DNA of 7,916 bases from Nitriliruptorales bacterium (GTDB lineage Bacteria > Actinomycetota > Nitriliruptoria > Euzebyales > Egibacteraceae). Made by a program: the position numbers and the translations under genes. Under the pieces are notes generated by a model, which saw nothing but the letters and a program-made list of their open reading frames with translations, had not been told where the DNA came from and searched no databases. This document shows, piece after piece, positions 5,713-7,916 of this stretch. The stretch is from positions 1-7,916 of the forward strand of contig SKPY01000145.1 of the NCBI GenBank assembly GCA_007119305.1. The letters are read 5' to 3'. Within the stretch, counting starts at the first letter, position 1; each line of letters starts with the position of its first letter.

Positions 5713-7143
5713 TCAGGCGGGGCTGCCCGCCCGCTGGCGCCCGAAGACGAGCAGCCCGACGGCGAGCCACACGACGAGGGCGACCCCGGTGATCGCAAGC
5801 ACCCAGCCCGGGCCGAGCTGGGCGATCAGCGGCACGGACGCTGCGGTGAACAGGCCCCCGCCGACGACCGGCTCGAACATGAGCTGCTTGTAGCCGAACG
5901 CCTCGAGCCCGCCCGAGCGGTTCGCCGGGTCGGCGATGCGCATGAGCAGCAGGCCGGTGACGGTCATCCCCATGGACTGGCCGAAGTCGCCCAGCCCGCG
6001 CTCGTAGGGGTGGTCCGGCACGATGCGGGGGGCGAGCAGCAGGAACGCGCCGACGTTCCAGACGATGCCGGCGACGGCGAGCAGCGTGAACGCGCCGATG
6101 TTGCCCCCGAGCGCCTCGAGCGAGAGGGTGCCGAGGGCGGCCACGATGATGATGTCGAGCGACGCGCCCGAGAGGCGGTTGATGAGCCGCCGGTCGACGA
6201 GCTCCGCGCGGTCCATCCGGTCCAGCGCGAGCTGCAGCACCACGCCACCGATCATCGCGAGCGGGAACAGAGGGATGTGGACGAGCAGCTCGAACCCGTC
6301 TGCACCGCCCCACGTGGCCTGCTCGAGCACGACGAGGCCCTGCTGGAGCACCCATCCGAGCCCGATGCCGACCGCCACGAAGCCGATGTGGATCGACAGC
6401 GGGTCGGTCGACTTGGCCTCCGCCGCAGGCTGATCGGGCTCCCGCTCGTCGAGCTCCTCGAGGTTGTCGGCGCTGCGGTCCCGGGCGCTGCTGACCGGGT
6501 CCCCGCCCTCGGTCAGCCGGAGCCGGCCGGTGCGGACCCCCCAGTTGACGATCACCGTGCCGAGCAGCACGCCGGCCACGAGCCCCACCGTGGCGAGCCC
6601 GAGCGCGAGGTCCGCGCCCTCGGCGAACCCGAACTCCTCGAAGGTGTCGCTGAGCCCGGCCGCGGTCCCGTGCCCGCCCTCGAAGCCGATCTCGATCAGC
6701 GCCCCGGCCATCGGGTCGAGACCGAACACCGGGGTCAGCACCGCGAGGCCCAAGAGGATGCCCACCACGTACTGCCCCCAGGCGATGGTCTGCCCGAGCG
6801 CCACCTGCGGGCCGGCCTTGCGCCAGATCTCACCGAGCCCGGGGATCTGCTTGCCGATGAACAGCGCCGCGAACACCACGCTGATGAGCAGGACCGGCAG
6901 CTCGGCCCACACGTCCAGGACCGGCTCGGGGATCAGCCCGCCGGCGAGCCAGGCGGGGCCGCCGAACGTGGCGACGGCCCAGCCGGTGACTTGCGGGCCG
7001 AGGAGCAGCGCGAGGATCCCGGCGAGCACCGAGCTCGGCAGGAACAGCGCGCGGAACAGGGCCACGCGTCTGCGCACCGCCTTCGCCACGACGAGCAGCA
7101 GCCCGACGACGAGCAGCGCGGTGAAGGTGTCGGCGACGGTCAC
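5713..7143 (-). CDS. Sodium/glutamate symporter family (GltS/ESS) membrane protein
   Basis: The 476-aa protein has about ten or more hydrophobic segments in two halves, as expected for a Na+-coupled glutamate symporter of the ESS family in the cytoplasmic membrane. Family marks include the half-1 re-entrant motif FEGGHGTAAGLSDTFEEFGF (residues about 154-173) and its half-2 counterpart FGQSMGMTVTGLLLMRIADP (about 387-406). A hydrophilic acidic stretch at about 205-248, rich in D/E/R, probably forms the central cytoplasmic loop. With other extensions it makes this protein longer than E. coli GltS (401 aa). I chose GTG 7143 because AGAGGA (7154-7149) lies 5 nt upstream and the first membrane segment starts directly after it; the frame also runs up to an ATG at 7227 but that part is polar Arg/Ala-rich. 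Substrate specificity cannot be read from sequence, so no symbol is given. Confidence 0.88.
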   Translation of the reverse strand: MTVADTFTALLVVGLLLVVAKAVRRRVALFRALFLPSSVLAGILALLLGPQVTGWAVATFGGPAWLAGGLIPEPVLDVWAELPVLLISVVFAALFIGKQIPGLGEIWRKAGPQVALGQTIAWGQYVVGILLGLAVLTPVFGLDPMAGALIEIGFEGGHGTAAGLSDTFEEFGFAEGADLALGLATVGLVAGVLLGTVIVNWGVRTGRLRLTEGGDPVSSARDRSADNLEELDEREPDQPAAEAKSTDPLSIHIGFVAVGIGLGWVLQQGLVVLEQATWGGADGFELLVHIPLFPLAMIGGVVLQLALDRMDRAELVDRRLINRLSGASLDIIIVAALGTLSLEALGGNIGAFTLLAVAGIVWNVGAFLLLAPRIVPDHPYERGLGDFGQSMGMTVTGLLLMRIADPANRSGGLEAFGYKQLMFEPVVGGGLFTAASVPLIAQLGPGWVLAITGVALVVWLAVGLLVFGRQRAGSPA

Positions 7144-7211
7144 GAGGGTCCTCTCAGCAGCACACGGTCGGGCTGCGCGGCTCGGCGCGCGGGACGACTG
7201 CCTACCGAATA

Positions 7212-7235
7212 CGCCCGGTGTTCGCACATCGGGCG
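7212..7235. promoter_or_regulatory. 24-bp imperfect palindrome, candidate operator
   Basis: CGCCCG (7212-7217) pairs with CGGGCG (7230-7235). After one mismatch on each side, inner TGT (7219-7221) pairs with ACA (7226-7228) around a 4-bp centre. Nine of ten arm positions match. The dyad is centred on the proposed -35 (7221-7226) of the rightward promoter and lies upstream of the divergent symporter, so a dimeric repressor bound here could control both. The symmetry is seen; the function is inferred. Confidence 0.45.
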
Positions 7236-7249
7236 GGCGCTGCTAGGTT
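7221..7249 (+). promoter_or_regulatory. Promoter TTCGCA-17-TAGGTT giving a probably leaderless mRNA
   Basis: The -35 candidate TTCGCA (7221-7226) is followed after 17 bp by TAGGTT (7244-7249), matching the actinobacterial TANNNT -10. Only 6 bp separate the -10 from the GTG start at 7256, so transcription would begin at or next to the start codon. No Shine-Dalgarno precedes the GTG, which fits leaderless translation. Confidence 0.6.
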
Positions 7250-7255
7250 CACGGC

Positions 7256-7624
7256 GTGCGCTACTGGACCCTGGACGAGGCCAACGCGGCGCTGCCGCGC
7301 GTAGCAGCGCTGCTCGAGCGGGTGCGCGCGGCCACCGCCGAGGTCCGCGCGGACGCGGAAGCCGCCCGCGAGCGCGCCAGCGGCAACGGCCACGGCAGCC
7401 CGGCCGACTCGCCACCGGACGTGGTGCGCGAGGCCGTGGCGGAGCTCGCCGCCGACGGCATCGTGCTGCGTGACCTCGAGCGGGGCCTCGTCGACTTCCC
7501 CGCACGCGCCGGGGACGGCCGGGCGTTCTGGCTGTGCTGGCAGGCGGGCGAGGACCGCATCGCCTGGTGGCACTGGCCCGAGGACGGCTTCGCCGGACGG
7601 CGGCCGATCAGCGAGCTGCCCTGA
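7256..7624 (+). CDS. DUF2203 domain-containing protein
   Basis: The 122-aa soluble protein belongs to the uncharacterised DUF2203 family. It shows the family's N-terminal signature MRYWTLDEANAALPRV followed by a long helix (about residues 13-45). After a Gly/Ser/Pro linker comes a second helix and the conserved C-terminal block: DGIVLRDLERGLVDFPA, then RAFWLCWQAGEDRIAWWHW and GFAGRRPI near the C-terminus. Length and motif order are normal for the family. No biochemical function is established to my knowledge. The GTG start is chosen because it gives the family N-terminus and sits 6 bp past a TANNNT -10. The next gene starts 8 nt after the stop, so the two are likely co-transcribed. Confidence 0.88.
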   Translation: MRYWTLDEANAALPRVAALLERVRAATAEVRADAEAARERASGNGHGSPADSPPDVVREAVAELAADGIVLRDLERGLVDFPARAGDGRAFWLCWQAGEDRIAWWHWPEDGFAGRRPISELP

Positions 7625-7632
7625 CCGCGCCG

Positions 7633-7916
7633 ATGCCCGAGCCGGCCTTCTACCTGCCCGACGACGACGGCTTCGTCGCCACCGAGCACACCCGCGGGCC
7701 CTGGGACGAGCGCGCCCAGCACGCGGGTCCGCCGTGCGCCCTCATCGCCCACGTGCTGGAGGCCGCGCACCCGCGCGCCGACGCGCGCATGGCGCGCATC
7801 ACCGTCGAGATCCTCCGGCCCGTGCCGATCGGGCCGCTGCGCGTCAGCACCGAGGTGGCGCGCGGCGGGCGCAACGTCGAGCTGCTCGCCGCCAGCCTGA
7901 CCACCCCGGACGGGCC
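7633..7916 (+). CDS. Thioesterase-family (hot-dog, acyl-CoA thioesterase-like) protein, N-terminal part
   Basis: The first 94 codons are present and the gene runs off the right edge. The translation begins MPEPAFYLPDDDGFVATEHT, then RGPWDERAQHAGPPCALIAH (residues 21-40), followed by ARITVEILRPVPIGPLRVST (53-72) and GRNVELLAASLTTPDG. The GPW...QHxGPP...A helix entry and the RPVPxGPLRV strand are characteristic of the TesB-like / 4HBT_3 hot-dog thioesterase family, which hydrolyses acyl-CoA thioesters. The acyl substrate cannot be told. The start is the first ATG after the DUF2203 stop (8-nt gap); no strong Shine-Dalgarno is seen, suggesting coupling to the upstream gene. Codon use matches its neighbours. 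Confidence 0.8.
   Translation, partial: MPEPAFYLPDDDGFVATEHTRGPWDERAQHAGPPCALIAHVLEAAHPRADARMARITVEILRPVPIGPLRVSTEVARGGRNVELLAASLTTPDG

Larger units (their letters stand above)
7144..7255. promoter_or_regulatory. Divergent intergenic region between gltS-like and DUF2203 genes
   Basis: These 112 bp separate two genes transcribed away from each other, so they should hold both promoters. The plus-strand promoter and a dyad are listed separately. For the symporter, the only assignable element is its Shine-Dalgarno AGAGGA (7154-7149, minus strand); no -10/-35 pair on that strand stands out. Confidence 0.5.

Noticed and set aside
7144..7227. ATG start at 7227 for the symporter
   Set aside because: It would add a polar Arg/Ala/Pro-rich N-terminus across the divergent promoter region. 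GTG 7143 has a good Shine-Dalgarno and leads straight into the first membrane segment.
5629..7473. 614-aa plus-strand open frame opposite the symporter gene
   Set aside because: It is a GC-bias shadow of the symporter gene, rich in His/Arg/Asp/Glu, and runs through the divergent promoter region into another frame of the DUF2203 gene.

Overview
The window is very GC-rich (roughly 70-75% by eye), with dense short-spaced genes, GTG starts, and a promoter whose -10 (TAGGTT) lies only a few bases before a GTG start. This fits an actinobacterium. A deep-branching high-GC lineage is possible, but the sequence does not fix the taxon. I see no tRNA, rRNA, CRISPR array, transposase or integrase.

Left part (1-3893, all minus strand, read right to left): an operon-like run of contractile tail / contractile injection system (CIS) genes. 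In transcription order these are a 124-aa beta-rich protein of unknown function, a 654-aa T4-type contractile sheath, a 174-aa gp19-like tail tube, a 285-aa T4-family baseplate/hub-chaperone-like protein with two CPAC motifs, and the first 42 codons of a further small gene that runs off the window. Spacing is tight (31, 11 and 5 nt gaps, then an ATGA overlap), and sheath and tube have strong Shine-Dalgarno sequences. No capsid, terminase or lysis gene is visible and the neighbours are metabolic, so an extracellular CIS is more likely than a prophage. The window holds only the sheath/tube end, so this is inferred.

Middle part (4069-5548, minus): a decayed GH13_18 gene, best read as sucrose phosphorylase. 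It carries three frameshifts and one in-frame TGA. Conceptual repair restores about 493 residues, with the GH13 catalytic residues all present. Between it and the CIS operon are 175 bp with three copies of a GTGACG core.

Right part: an intact Na+/glutamate symporter-family (GltS/ESS) gene on the minus strand, then a 112-bp divergent intergenic region. That region holds a plausible promoter with a dyad-symmetric site across its -35. On the plus strand follow a DUF2203 protein and the start of a hot-dog thioesterase-like gene, 8 nt apart and probably co-transcribed.

The points most worth a second look are the uncharacterised 124-aa gene heading the CIS operon, the hook-IN-like insertion in the sheath, the multiply broken sucrose phosphorylase beside the CIS locus, and the operator-like elements at 3952-3995 and 7212-7235.
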